A stretch of DNA of 8,837 nucleotides from Ruminococcaceae bacterium UBA5905 (GCA_002431285.1 DJEF01000030.1:1-8837); one strand, 5' to 3'. Shown: positions 1 through 7,417, counted from the first letter of the stretch. The notes: generated by a model not told the origin, from the sequence alone. Numbers and translations: made by a program.

Positions 1-1242
<1,242 letters not shown>

Positions 1243-1250
1243 GCTACGAA

Positions 1251-1291
1251 CAACCGCGCCGGGGTTCTTTGACCCCGGCGCGGTTGTTTTT
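1251..1291 (+). terminator. Intrinsic terminator of guaB
   Basis: A 16-bp GC-rich hairpin (arms 1251-1266 and 1271-1286, closing G-U pair, loop CTTT) begins nine bases after the guaB stop and runs straight into TTTTT at 1287-1291. The AA at 1249-1250 can extend the stem into the T-run. This is a classic Rho-independent terminator on the plus strand. On the minus strand the hairpin is followed by a poorer T-rich stretch, so it may also act weakly on transcripts coming from the other direction. Confidence 0.93.
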
Positions 1292-1334
1292 CCGCAAACG
1301 GCGGCTTTTATTGCGTACGTTTCATCGTATGGGT

Positions 1335-1521
1335 AAAACAATCGGGGCACGACCGCTCCTGAAACAGAATATTGCCTCCCTTCAGGCCGGAGATCTTCGG
1401 CAAGCTGTGTGTCGCAGCGGCGTGGCGCTACGACCCCATATACTGGCGTATGCTGTGGAGCGGCAACAAAACCGGTACACGCGCGGCTCAGCCGAAAAAA
1501 TGATCGTACCCCGATCGCTTT
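1335..1521 (-). ncRNA. Candidate structured RNA, 6S-like outline
   Basis: The guaB-pgm gap (1243-1624) holds no convincing protein gene. Read on the minus strand, bases 1521-1502 pair with 1354-1335 in 20 uninterrupted base pairs, four of them G-U. On the plus strand those four positions become A-C mismatches, so the fold specifies the minus strand. Inside are an asymmetric open region (with a small CGGC-TGA-GCCG hairpin on its 5' side), a second helix of about 10 bp (1468-1457 with 1379-1370, 2-nt bulge, one G-U), and a 9-bp apical hairpin (1434-1426 with 1419-1411, one G-U). Length (~187 nt) and the layout of closing stem, central bubble and terminal stem match what is known of 6S RNA, the RNA-polymerase-binding regulator. 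The 3' arm ends in TTGTTTT, usable as a release site. I could not match 6S sequence signatures from memory and see no strong promoter upstream of 1521. An RNA is moderately likely; the 6S identity is a guess. Confidence 0.42.
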
Positions 1522-1577
1522 GCATACAGGGGCGTATATGGGGCGGTTCGGCACACATCGACGGTGTTCCGACAGAC

Positions 1578-1613
1578 AAAGCTCCGGGGCTGCATACGCA
1601 GCTCCGGAGCTTT
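1578..1613. terminator. Hairpin terminator after pgm, possibly bidirectional
   Basis: Arms 1578-1593 and 1598-1613 form a 16-bp hairpin with loop ATAC, flanked by AAA and TTT. It begins 12 bases beyond the pgm stop on the minus strand, where it would end the pgm transcript. On that strand the stem has one A-C mismatch and is followed by TTTGTCTGTC. On the plus strand the same position is a G-U pair, so the stem is unbroken, followed by TTTCTGTGTC. Both U-tracts are modest. Position favours a pgm terminator; a role for plus-strand read-through cannot be excluded. Confidence 0.72.
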
Positions 1614-1624
1614 CTGTGTCCCTG

Positions 1625-3343
1625 TTAGCCTTCCAGCATCGTTTTGGCTGCCGCCAACAGCGTTTCCTCCAGCGCCTGCGCCTGTGCCGCGTCCGCACCG
1701 GTGGCGGTGATATACGCCTTGATCTTCGGCTCGGTGCCGGAGGGACGCACGATCACGCCCGCATCTCCCTCCAGTGTGTAGGACAGCACATTGGAGACCG
1801 GCAGCGTCAGAGGCGTTTCGACGCCGGTGGCGATGTCCCGCCGTACCCGCCGCTGATAGTCCGCCACCGCCAGCACCCGACGGCCGCCGATGCTCTCCGG
1901 CGCGTGTTCCCGCAGTCCGTCCATGATGCTCTGCATCTGCTTCATGCCCGCTTCGCCCTCGAAAGATACGTTCAGCAGAGCGTTGCGGTAATAGCCGTAT
2001 TTTTCGTACAGCTTTTGCATTTGCTGGAGCAGCGTGATTCCCTGCTCCCGGTAGTAGCTGGCCATCTCCACGATGAGCATGGAGGCCACCACGGCATCCT
2101 TATCCCGTACATAGGTACCTGCCAGATAGCCGTAGCTCTCCTCAAAGCCCAGCACATACCGCTCCGGGTGGCCCTCCCGCTCCAGCACGCCGATCTGCTC
2201 GCCGATATATTTGAAACCGGTCAGCAGATCCCGCACCTCGCAGCCGTAATCTCTGGCGATGGCCGCCGCCAGATTGGTAGTGACGATGGTTTTGATCACC
2301 ACCGGATTCTCCGGCAGCGTGCCTGCCGCTTTGCGGCTGGACAGCACGTATTCCGTCAGGAGGCAGCCTACCTCGTTGCCGGACATGAGGGTGTATCCGT
2401 CTCCGTCCCGCACGGCGATACCCACCCGGTCGCAGTCCGGGTCGGTGGCCAGCAGCAGATCGGGGTGTTCCGTTTCCGCCATTGCCAGCGCTCGCTCAAA
2501 GGCCTGCCGGATCTCCGGGTTCGGATAGGGGGCGGTGGGGAAGTGGCCGTCCGGCAGCTCCTGCTCCGGCACCACCGCCACCCGGGTGACCCCCACCCGG
2601 CGCAGCATCTCCCGCACAGGGAGGTTGCCGGTACCGTTGAGAGGGGTATAGATCAGCCGCAGCCCCGCCCGGGCGCTGACGTCCGGATGAATCTGCTGCT
2701 TGAGCACCTCGGTCATATAGCTGTCCAGCAGCTCGTCGCCCACCATGCGGATGGTGCCGGCGGCCACCGCTTCATCAAGATCTGCCACCCGCACATCGTC
2801 GAACACATCCACCGTGTCGATGCACGCCGTCACGGCATTGGCATCCGCGTCGGTCATCTGGCAGCCGTCGGGTCCATAGCACTTGTAGCCGTTATATTTG
2901 GCCGGATTGTGGCTGGCGGTCACCATAATGCCCGCCTTGCAGCCGAAATACCGCACGGCATAGCTGAGCACCGGCGTCGGCTCCAGCTGCGGGAAGAGAT
3001 GCACCGTGCAGCCGTTGGCCGCCAGCACCCGCGCCGCCTCCCGGGCAAACCGGTCGGATTTGATCCGGGAATCGAAAGAGATGGCTACCGCCGCACCCGC
3101 ATAGCGGGCATTCAGATAGTTGGCCAGTCCCTGGGTCGCCCGGCGCACGGTATATATGTTCATCCGATTGGTGCCGGCGCCGATGACTCCCCGCAGTCCG
3201 CCGGTGCCGAATGCCAGCGGGCGGTAAAACCGCTCTCGGATCTCGCTCTCGTTCCCGGCGATGGAGCGCAGCTCCTCCGCCACATCCGGATCCTCCGTCG
3301 CCCGGTCACACCAACGGGCATAGCTTTTCTCGATTTCTGTCAT
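1625..3343 (-). CDS. pgcA: Alpha-phosphoglucomutase / phosphomannomutase (phospho-sugar mutase)
   Basis: Interconverts hexose-6-phosphate and hexose-1-phosphate, feeding glucose-1-P (or mannose-1-P) to nucleotide-sugar, glycogen and cell-surface synthesis. The 572 residues fit the PgcA-type mutases of Firmicutes (about 565-580). All four domain signatures are present (numbers from the chosen start): phosphoserine loop TASHNPAKYNGYK (142-154, Ser144), metal-binding DPDCDR (301-306), sugar-binding GFEESYGYLAG (399-409) and phosphate-binding RPSGTEPKIKAY (533-544). The start at 3343 is preferred over the in-frame ATG at 3373: it opens with the family-typical MTEIEKSYARW and follows GAAAGGCGG, whereas a strong hairpin lies directly before 3373. 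The gene has its own promoter and a hairpin terminator, so it appears monocistronic. It lies downstream of, and codirectional with, the tyrosine-kinase operon, separated by that operon's terminator. Glucose versus mannose preference cannot be read from the sequence. Confidence 0.95.
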   Translation of the reverse strand: MTEIEKSYARWCDRATEDPDVAEELRSIAGNESEIRERFYRPLAFGTGGLRGVIGAGTNRMNIYTVRRATQGLANYLNARYAGAAVAISFDSRIKSDRFAREAARVLAANGCTVHLFPQLEPTPVLSYAVRYFGCKAGIMVTASHNPAKYNGYKCYGPDGCQMTDADANAVTACIDTVDVFDDVRVADLDEAVAAGTIRMVGDELLDSYMTEVLKQQIHPDVSARAGLRLIYTPLNGTGNLPVREMLRRVGVTRVAVVPEQELPDGHFPTAPYPNPEIRQAFERALAMAETEHPDLLLATDPDCDRVGIAVRDGDGYTLMSGNEVGCLLTEYVLSSRKAAGTLPENPVVIKTIVTTNLAAAIARDYGCEVRDLLTGFKYIGEQIGVLEREGHPERYVLGFEESYGYLAGTYVRDKDAVVASMLIVEMASYYREQGITLLQQMQKLYEKYGYYRNALLNVSFEGEAGMKQMQSIMDGLREHAPESIGGRRVLAVADYQRRVRRDIATGVETPLTLPVSNVLSYTLEGDAGVIVRPSGTEPKIKAYITATGADAAQAQALEETLLAAAKTMLEG

Positions 3344-3375
3344 ACACACCGCCGCCTTTCTCACTTGGTCCATAC

Positions 3376-3395
3376 CGGCGGCTTTTCCGCCGCCG
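3376..3395 (-). other. Stem-loop in pgm leader
   Basis: A 7-bp perfect GC stem (CGGCGGC with GCCGCCG, 6-base loop) lies in the transcribed leader of pgm, about 33 bases upstream of the preferred start. It sits immediately before the alternative ATG at 3373 and would cover the ribosome site of that start, which argues for initiation at 3343. It may also protect the mRNA 5' end. Confidence 0.5.
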
Positions 3396-3412
3396 ACCGT
3401 TCCTTGTCCATC

Positions 3413-3441
3413 AGTATAGCATTTTTTTCACGGTTTCTCAA
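3413..3441 (-). promoter_or_regulatory. pgm promoter (extended -10)
   Basis: On the minus strand TTGAGA (3441-3436) is followed by a 17-base spacer and TATACT (3418-3413). The bases TGC stand just before the -10, giving an extended -10 element, and the spacer contains a run of seven A. This is a near-consensus housekeeping sigma-factor promoter. Transcription should start near 3406, leaving a leader of about 63 bases before the ATG at 3343. Confidence 0.85.
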
Positions 3442-3498
3442 CCGTCTAAAGGGAATTTTCCGAAAAATTCTTTCGGCCGGGGCGTTCGCTGCGACAAA

Positions 3499-3529
3499 GA
3501 CCGCCGGAAACCGAGCGGTTCCGGCGGTC
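3499..3529 (-). terminator. Intrinsic terminator of the tyrosine-kinase operon
   Basis: A hairpin with a 13-bp stem and a single-base bulge (outer arms GACCGCCGG and CCGGCGGTC) starts eight bases after the phosphatase stop. On the minus strand it is followed by TTTGTC. It separates the three-gene operon from the pgm promoter downstream. The U-run is short, so some read-through into pgm is possible. Confidence 0.78.
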
Positions 3530-3536
3530 ATCGGGA

Positions 3537-4274
3537 TCACAGCAAAGGAGGATACAGCAGCTCGTCGGCGGTTTGTGCCATCTGCGCCAGCCATTGCTGT
3601 CCGCAACGGCGATGCCAACGCATTTTCTGACAGGCAGGCCCGATGTTCGGCGGACGGCTGTGGAGATGGTGCATATCCGACCCGAGCACCAGCCGGTCGG
3701 GCCGGGGCAGCCAGCGGCGCAGTCTGCGGTATGTACGCGGGTCGAGAAAGGCTTCGGCATTCAGCTGCACCACTGCGTCGGGCAACTGCATGAGCCGGGC
3801 GATCTCTGCGGATGAATACCAGTGGCGGTAGCGATCCACGTGAGCCAGGATCACCGTCAGCCGCTGCCCCAGAGCGATGTCCTCCAGTTCGTCATACACC
3901 CAGGGCTGGGGCGTCATGAGCGGCAGCTCCAGCAGCACGGCGTTGGTGTCCCGGATGCACAGCGGGCGCAGATCGACCCGGCCGATCCCCCGGCGCAGCA
4001 GCACCTCCGCCCCCGGGATCAGGCGCAGACGGCCGGACAGCTCCGGCGCGCAGGTCATCTTCCGCTGCAGCACCGCCATCGCCTGCTCCCGCGCCTGCAA
4101 AAATGCCTCCGGCGTCCCGTCTCCGTCATAGAAGTGGGGGGTGACCACAACGGTGCGAATCCCCTGACGCAGAGATTCCCGCAGCATCTCGATGGATTCC
4201 TGCGCATGGGCAGCGCCGTCGTCGATGCCGGGCAGACAATGGGAATGAAAATCAATCCGTATGCTTTGTATCAT
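3537..4274 (-). CDS. PHP-type protein-tyrosine phosphatase, CpsB/YwqE family
   Basis: Manganese-dependent phosphatase of the PHP fold that removes phosphate from the tyrosine tail of BY-kinases. The metal-site motifs appear in family order: DFHSHCLPGIDDGA (8-21, His10 and His12), TPHFY (45-49), GAEVLL (88-93), LAHVDRYR (143-150) and GSDMHHLHSRPPN (198-210). Length is 245 residues, normal for the family. The LAHVDRY and SDMHH segments differ slightly from the common LAHPERY and SDAHN forms, but the metal-binding His and Asp are kept. The start at 4274 lies inside the end of the kinase gene (23-base overlap). Neither it nor the in-frame ATG at 4292 has a clear ribosome site, so translation is probably coupled to the kinase. 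As the last gene of the operon it is followed by an intrinsic terminator. Its likely substrate is the kinase encoded just upstream, by position and family precedent. Confidence 0.92.
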   Translation of the reverse strand: MIQSIRIDFHSHCLPGIDDGAAHAQESIEMLRESLRQGIRTVVVTPHFYDGDGTPEAFLQAREQAMAVLQRKMTCAPELSGRLRLIPGAEVLLRRGIGRVDLRPLCIRDTNAVLLELPLMTPQPWVYDELEDIALGQRLTVILAHVDRYRHWYSSAEIARLMQLPDAVVQLNAEAFLDPRTYRRLRRWLPRPDRLVLGSDMHHLHSRPPNIGPACQKMRWHRRCGQQWLAQMAQTADELLYPPLL

Positions 4275-4989
4275 AGCGTGTGCTGTATTCATAATTGTAG
4301 GCGCGGTAGTAGCGATCTTTCTCATAGCGGGAATAGCCGGTATCCCGCACATCGGATACGATGACCCCCAGCAGATCGGCGTTGATGTGACGGATCGCCT
4401 CTGCGCAGTCCTTCAGCTCATCGTAGGTGGTCTGCCGCTGCCGTGCCACCAGCACCGTCCCCGCCACGTGAGGCGCCACCACCAGCGCATCGGCTACCAC
4501 CGTCAGGGGCGGGGTGTCCAGAAACACGTAGTCGTAGCGCTTCCGCAGCTCCTCCAGCAGCGCCGCCATCCGCGCCGAGCCCAGCAGCTCGGAGGGGTTG
4601 GGCGGGATCGTCCCGGCGGGGATCAGATCCAGATTGGGTACGACGTTTTTCTGTATGCACGCATCCGGTGCACTCAGGCCGCCGAGAATTTTGGATAAGC
4701 CCTCGGTCTTGCTGACGCGGAAATTCCGGTGCTGAGAGGGCTTGCGCATATCGGCGTCCACGACGATCACCCGCGCGCCGGTCTGCGCCATCACAATGCC
4801 CAGATTGCAGCAGGTGGTGGACTTTCCGGCGCCCGGCTCGGCGCTGGTGAACAGCACGGCCCGGTTATCGGTGTTGGCCAGGGTGAACAGCAGATTGGTG
4901 CGGATGAGCTTATAGGCTTCCGCGATACGGAAATTGGCGCTGCGGTTGGGGTCGGCGGTATAGCCGCTCTTACCACTCTTTCCCGGCAT
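4252..4989 (-). CDS. Bacterial tyrosine kinase (BY-kinase), CpsD/CapB/YwqD type
   Basis: Cytoplasmic autophosphorylating tyrosine kinase of the split Firmicutes type, which works with a separate membrane activator and controls polysaccharide chain length or export. The 245 residues carry Walker A SAEPGAGKST (49-58), Walker A' IVVDADMRK (75-83) and Walker B VFLDTPP (155-161). The family segment AYKLIRTNLLF (25-35) and the PPNPSELLGS motif (129-138) are present. The C-terminal tail is a tyrosine cluster: Tyr219, 222, 227, 228, 231, 233, 235 and 239, eight in 21 residues, the autophosphorylation region of this family. The start follows a good ribosome site (AAAGGGGG, about nine bases upstream) and overlaps the end of the adaptor gene by 20 bases. 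No transmembrane segment is present; anchoring should come from the adaptor. Identity is very secure; the pathway it controls is not shown by the window. Confidence 0.96.
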   Translation of the reverse strand: MPGKSGKSGYTADPNRSANFRIAEAYKLIRTNLLFTLANTDNRAVLFTSAEPGAGKSTTCCNLGIVMAQTGARVIVVDADMRKPSQHRNFRVSKTEGLSKILGGLSAPDACIQKNVVPNLDLIPAGTIPPNPSELLGSARMAALLEELRKRYDYVFLDTPPLTVVADALVVAPHVAGTVLVARQRQTTYDELKDCAEAIRHINADLLGVIVSDVRDTGYSRYEKDRYYRAYNYEYSTRYDTKHTD

Positions 4990-5689
4990 AAGCCGCGCCC
5001 CCTTTCTTCCCCGGCCGGATGCCGGGGATCTCGCCCAGCACCGTCAAATTCAGCCGGCGGCGGATCTCCTGCTCGCCACTGACGGTGGTATCGGTTAGAT
5101 AGCGCAGTATCGCCACGATGCAGACGACCGCCGCTCCGATCACGAAGCCCAGCGCGGCGTTCGCAATCGCGTGAGGCCCCACTTTCACGCCTTTTTTGGC
5201 CGGAGCCATGACGGTGATGCTGCCCATCTGTGTGATCTCTTTCAGTTTGCCGGGGGCTATATCCGCCAATCCGTCGCAGATCGCTTTGGACAGATTCGGA
5301 TCGTCGGTCGTGACCGTTATATCCAGCATCGCCGTATCCTTCACGGAGGATACCTTCAGCGCCTTACGGATCTGGGAGGCGGTGGCGGCGTATCCCTGCC
5401 GCACCAGACGCTCGGACACCTCGCTGAGCACCAGATCATTTTGGAGGATCACCGTATACTCGCCGGCCAATGTATGCGCCGCGGCCAGACCGCCGGCGGC
5501 TCCGTTCGTTGAAGTGTCCACCCGTGAGTAGCTCGTGTAGCTGCTGACATACATCTGAAACCCGGATTCATACGTGCTGCCGATGAGCAGCTTGCTCCCG
5601 GCACCGGCCAGCACCGCCCCGGCAACGGCCGCCGCCAGGATCCACCGGATCTGTCGCCGCAGGATCGACGCAAGCGTGCGCATATTCAT
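4970..5689 (-). CDS. Wzz/CpsC-type membrane adaptor of the tyrosine kinase
   Basis: Chain-length-determinant family membrane protein that recruits and activates the BY-kinase at the membrane. The 239 residues show the family layout: a short basic N terminus, transmembrane helix 1 at about 15-36, an extracytoplasmic domain containing the typical TYESGFQMYVSS start (39-50), and transmembrane helix 2 at about 174-197. A cytoplasmic tail follows with LTVLGEIPGI (215-224), the region that contacts the kinase in this family. The ATG at 5689 is chosen because GAGAGGTG stands nine bases upstream and the protein then begins with the usual basic stretch before helix 1. The frame stays open as far as 6145, but that extension has no family character and crosses the operon promoter. 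First gene of the three-gene operon. No tyrosine-kinase domain is fused, so this is the split Gram-positive arrangement. Confidence 0.92.
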   Translation of the reverse strand: MNMRTLASILRRQIRWILAAAVAGAVLAGAGSKLLIGSTYESGFQMYVSSYTSYSRVDTSTNGAAGGLAAAHTLAGEYTVILQNDLVLSEVSERLVRQGYAATASQIRKALKVSSVKDTAMLDITVTTDDPNLSKAICDGLADIAPGKLKEITQMGSITVMAPAKKGVKVGPHAIANAALGFVIGAAVVCIVAILRYLTDTTVSGEQEIRRRLNLTVLGEIPGIRPGKKGGAAYAGKEW

Positions 5690-5711
5690 TTTGCCGCACC
5701 TCTCATTCATT

Positions 5712-5733
5712 CCGTATGCAGATCGTGCATCGG
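5712..5733 (-). other. Stem-loop in kinase-operon leader
   Basis: The arms CCGATGCA and TGCATACGG (minus strand) pair as 8 bp with one bulged A around a CGATC loop. The hairpin lies between the predicted transcription start near 5753 and the ribosome site at 5697-5704. It could influence translation or mRNA stability; no known riboswitch pattern is recognised. Confidence 0.4.
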
Positions 5734-5759
5734 TCAAGAATCCCGAAAAATCATTCCTA

Positions 5760-5788
5760 ATTATATCGGTTACGGCCGATATTGTCAA
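5760..5788 (-). promoter_or_regulatory. Perfect-consensus promoter of the tyrosine-kinase operon
   Basis: On the minus strand TTGACA (5788-5783), a 17-base spacer and TATAAT (5765-5760) give an exact match to the housekeeping sigma-70/SigA consensus with optimal spacing. Transcription should begin near 5753, about 64 bases before the adaptor ATG. An unregulated promoter of this kind would be very strong, which makes the overlapping inverted repeat a likely repression site. Confidence 0.93.
5763..5782. promoter_or_regulatory. Inverted repeat inside the kinase-operon promoter (putative operator)
   Basis: ATATCGG (5763-5769) and CCGATAT (5776-5782) form a perfect 7-bp inverted repeat around a 6-base centre. 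It fills the promoter spacer and overlaps the -10 element. A dimeric repressor bound here would block RNA polymerase. No regulator gene is in the window, so the binding protein is unknown. The element could be coincidental, though its placement is suggestive. Confidence 0.45.
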
Positions 5789-5880
5789 CCGCAAAATTCC
5801 TCCCGGGCTTGCCGCATCCCTGTCGCAGAGGGGCGAAAAGGCGCGTATGTGTAAAAAATGTGTGAACCGGAAAAAAACCA

Positions 5881-5909
5881 TTGCAAAAACGCCGTTTATC
5901 GTGTAAAAT
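5881..5909 (+). promoter_or_regulatory. pgi promoter P1
   Basis: TTGCAA (5881-5886), a 17-base spacer and TAAAAT (5904-5909) form a good housekeeping promoter, giving a leader of about 120 bases before pgi. It is divergent from the kinase-operon promoter, whose -35 lies about 90 bases away. The stretch between the two promoters (about 5790-5880) is A- and G-rich on the plus strand and shows no gene or clear element. Confidence 0.72.
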
Positions 5910-5951
5910 AGAGATGGAACATATTTCGTGTACGGATGCAACAATTCTCTA

Positions 5952-5980
5952 TTGTCGCTGTGCCCTTTTTGGGGGATAAT
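5952..5980 (+). promoter_or_regulatory. pgi promoter P2
   Basis: TTGTCG (5952-5957), a 17-base spacer and GATAAT (5975-5980) form a second candidate promoter 71 bases downstream of P1. The -10 matches at five of six positions. A small inverted repeat, ACAAT-TCTCT-ATTGT (5941-5955), overlaps the -35. Transcription would start near 5987, within or beside a 12-bp palindrome. Confidence 0.62.
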
Positions 5981-6011
5981 ACATATGTATAGTGTTTTGA
6001 CCATATAGGTC
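5979..6011. repeat. Two short palindromes in the pgi leader
   Basis: ATACATATGTAT (5979-5990) is a perfect 12-bp palindrome next to the P2 -10. GACC-ATATA-GGTC (5999-6011) is a second small inverted repeat 25 bases before the pgi start. Both lie between P2 and the ribosome site and may be operator-like sites. They are too A/T-rich and too short to fold into stable RNA. Confidence 0.35.
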
Positions 6012-6035
6012 TTGCACACAGAAAGGGAGAGCGAC

Positions 6036-7376
6036 ATGGCGGTAAGCATCAACACACGGTACATCGGCGATCTGGTCAGCGAGCGGGAAATTTTGGCATT
6101 GCAGCCCCAGGTGACGCTGGCGCACGATATGCTCCACAACGGCACGGGTCTGGGCAGCGATTTCCTCGGCTGGCTGGATCTGCCCGTTGACTACGGCAAA
6201 GAGGAATTTGCCCGCATCAAGGCGGCGGCAGCCCGGATCCAGGCGGATTCGGATGTGCTGATCGTCATCGGCATCGGCGGCTCGTATCTGGGGGCCCGCG
6301 CCGCCATCGAATTCCTCAAGTCCAACAACTATAATCTCAAGGAGAAGGACACCCCCTCCATCTTCTTCGCCGGCAACAGCATTTCCGGCACCCAGCTCAG
6401 CGAGCTGCTGGAGCTGTGCGCGGGCAAGCGGGTGTCGGTCAATGTGATCTCCAAATCCGGCACCACCACGGAGCCGGCGATTGCTTTCCGGGTATTCCGG
6501 AAGTATCTGGAGGAGACCTGCGGTCACGATGAGGCGGTCAAGCGCATCTATGTCACCACCGATAAGAGCCGGGGCACCCTCAAGGCGCTGGCGGATCGGG
6601 AGGGCTACGAGACCTTCGTGGTGCCGGACGATGTGGGCGGCCGGTTCTCGGTGCTGACGGCGGTGGGGCTGCTGCCCATCGCTGCCGCCGGGTGCGATAT
6701 CGACGCGCTGATGCAGGGAGCTGCCGCTGCCCGTGAGGCGCTGCGCGACCCGTCGCTGGAGCATAACGCCGCCTATCGGTATGCGGCGGCACGCACGGCG
6801 CTGCTGCGCCGGGGCTTTGCGGTGGAGCTGATGGTCAGCTATGAGCCCCAGTACGCCATGATGAACGAGTGGTGGAAGCAGCTGTTCGGTGAGAGCGAGG
6901 GCAAGGACGGCAAGGGCCTCCTGCCGGATTCGGTGATCTATTCCACCGACCTGCATTCGCTGGGACAGTTTGTGCAGGACGGCTCCAATGTGCTGTTTGA
7001 GACGGTGGTGAAATTCCAGAAGCCCCAGCGGGAGATCTTCATTGAAGAGGAGCAGGAGAACGGCGACGGACTGAATTTCCTGGCCGGAAAGCCCATGTCC
7101 TTTATCAATGAGAAGGCCTTTGAAGGTACCGTGCTGGCCCACACCGACGGCAGCACCCCCAATCTGGTGCTGGAGGTGCCCGCCATGAACGAGGCGGAGC
7201 TGGGGTATCTGATTTATTTCTTCGAGAAGGCCTGCGCCGTGTCCGGCTATATGCTGGGAGTCAATCCTTTTGACCAGCCCGGTGTGGAGAGCTATAAGAA
7301 GAATATGTTCGCTCTGCTGGGCAAGCCCGGCTATGAGGATGCCAAAGCCGCTCTGGAAGCGCGGCTGGGGAAATAA
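6036..7376 (+). CDS. pgi: Glucose-6-phosphate isomerase
   Basis: Reversibly converts glucose-6-phosphate to fructose-6-phosphate in the cytosol, the second step of glycolysis and the route back to hexose phosphates for wall and capsule synthesis. The 446 residues match the short Firmicutes-type Pgi (about 450). Motifs in order: [14 protein letters not shown] (77-90), [14 protein letters not shown] (139-152) for the sugar phosphate, [11 protein letters not shown] (173-183), PGI signature [19 protein letters not shown] (198-216), ESEGKDGKG (286-294, catalytic Glu), DLHSLGQ (305-311, ring-opening His307) and the second signature [15 protein letters not shown] (410-424, catalytic Lys). The ATG at 6036 is chosen because AAAGGGAGA stands before it and the family N terminus begins there; an in-frame TTG at 6012 lacks such a site. 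Two tandem promoters precede it. It is convergent with none of its neighbours, being divergent from the tyrosine-kinase operon. Confidence 0.98.
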   Translation: MAVSINTRYIGDLVSEREILALQPQVTLAHDMLHNGTGLGSDFLGWLDLPVDYGKEEFARIKAAAARIQADSDVLIVIGIGGSYLGARAAIEFLKSNNYNLKEKDTPSIFFAGNSISGTQLSELLELCAGKRVSVNVISKSGTTTEPAIAFRVFRKYLEETCGHDEAVKRIYVTTDKSRGTLKALADREGYETFVVPDDVGGRFSVLTAVGLLPIAAAGCDIDALMQGAAAAREALRDPSLEHNAAYRYAAARTALLRRGFAVELMVSYEPQYAMMNEWWKQLFGESEGKDGKGLLPDSVIYSTDLHSLGQFVQDGSNVLFETVVKFQKPQREIFIEEEQENGDGLNFLAGKPMSFINEKAFEGTVLAHTDGSTPNLVLEVPAMNEAELGYLIYFFEKACAVSGYMLGVNPFDQPGVESYKKNMFALLGKPGYEDAKAALEARLGK

Positions 7377-7381
7377 TGCCA

Positions 7382-7417
7382 ACGGATCGGGAGCATCCGT
7401 CCCTTAACAACGGACGG
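7382..7417 (+). terminator. Overlapping hairpins after pgi (weak terminator)
   Basis: ACGGAT/ATCCGT (7382-7387 with 7395-7400) and CCGTCC/GGACGG (7397-7402 with 7412-7417) are two 6-bp hairpins that share bases and so exclude each other. The second is followed by only TTT. This looks like a weak terminator or attenuator rather than a strong stop, so some pgi transcripts may continue into the P-loop gene. Confidence 0.4.

Noticed and set aside
1311..1339. Plus-strand promoter-like pair TTGCGT-17-TAAAAC before the structured region
   Set aside because: It matches consensus poorly, and the G-U pattern of the fold shows that the RNA, if real, is read from the minus strand.
1363..1503. Plus-strand 46-codon open stretch with GC-rich third positions and protein-like sequence (reads FRPEIFGKL and on)
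   Set aside because: It lies between two TGA codons, has no ATG or ribosome site, and matches no family I recognise. The base pattern is explained as well by the minus-strand RNA fold. A decayed gene fragment cannot be fully excluded.
1335..1521. A small transposable element (MITE) with 20-bp terminal inverted repeats
   Set aside because: No target-site duplication is visible at the ends, and the mismatches between the arms are all wobble-compatible on one strand, which favours an RNA over a DNA element.
1409..3793. Plus-strand open frame of 794 codons opposite pgm and the end of the phosphatase gene
   Set aside because: It is antisense to a phosphomutase with every family motif. Its protein is rich in His, Arg, Gln and Ala, as expected for a shadow frame in GC-rich DNA, and resembles nothing.
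5690..6145. N-terminal extension of the adaptor gene by up to 152 residues
   Set aside because: The extension crosses the perfect operon promoter and part of pgi, and the ATG at 5689 has a strong ribosome site followed by the normal family N terminus.
5949..7382. Minus-strand open frame of 477 codons opposite pgi
   Set aside because: It is antisense to an intact glucose-6-phosphate isomerase, has shadow-like composition, and would have to be expressed through the pgi promoters and terminator in reverse.
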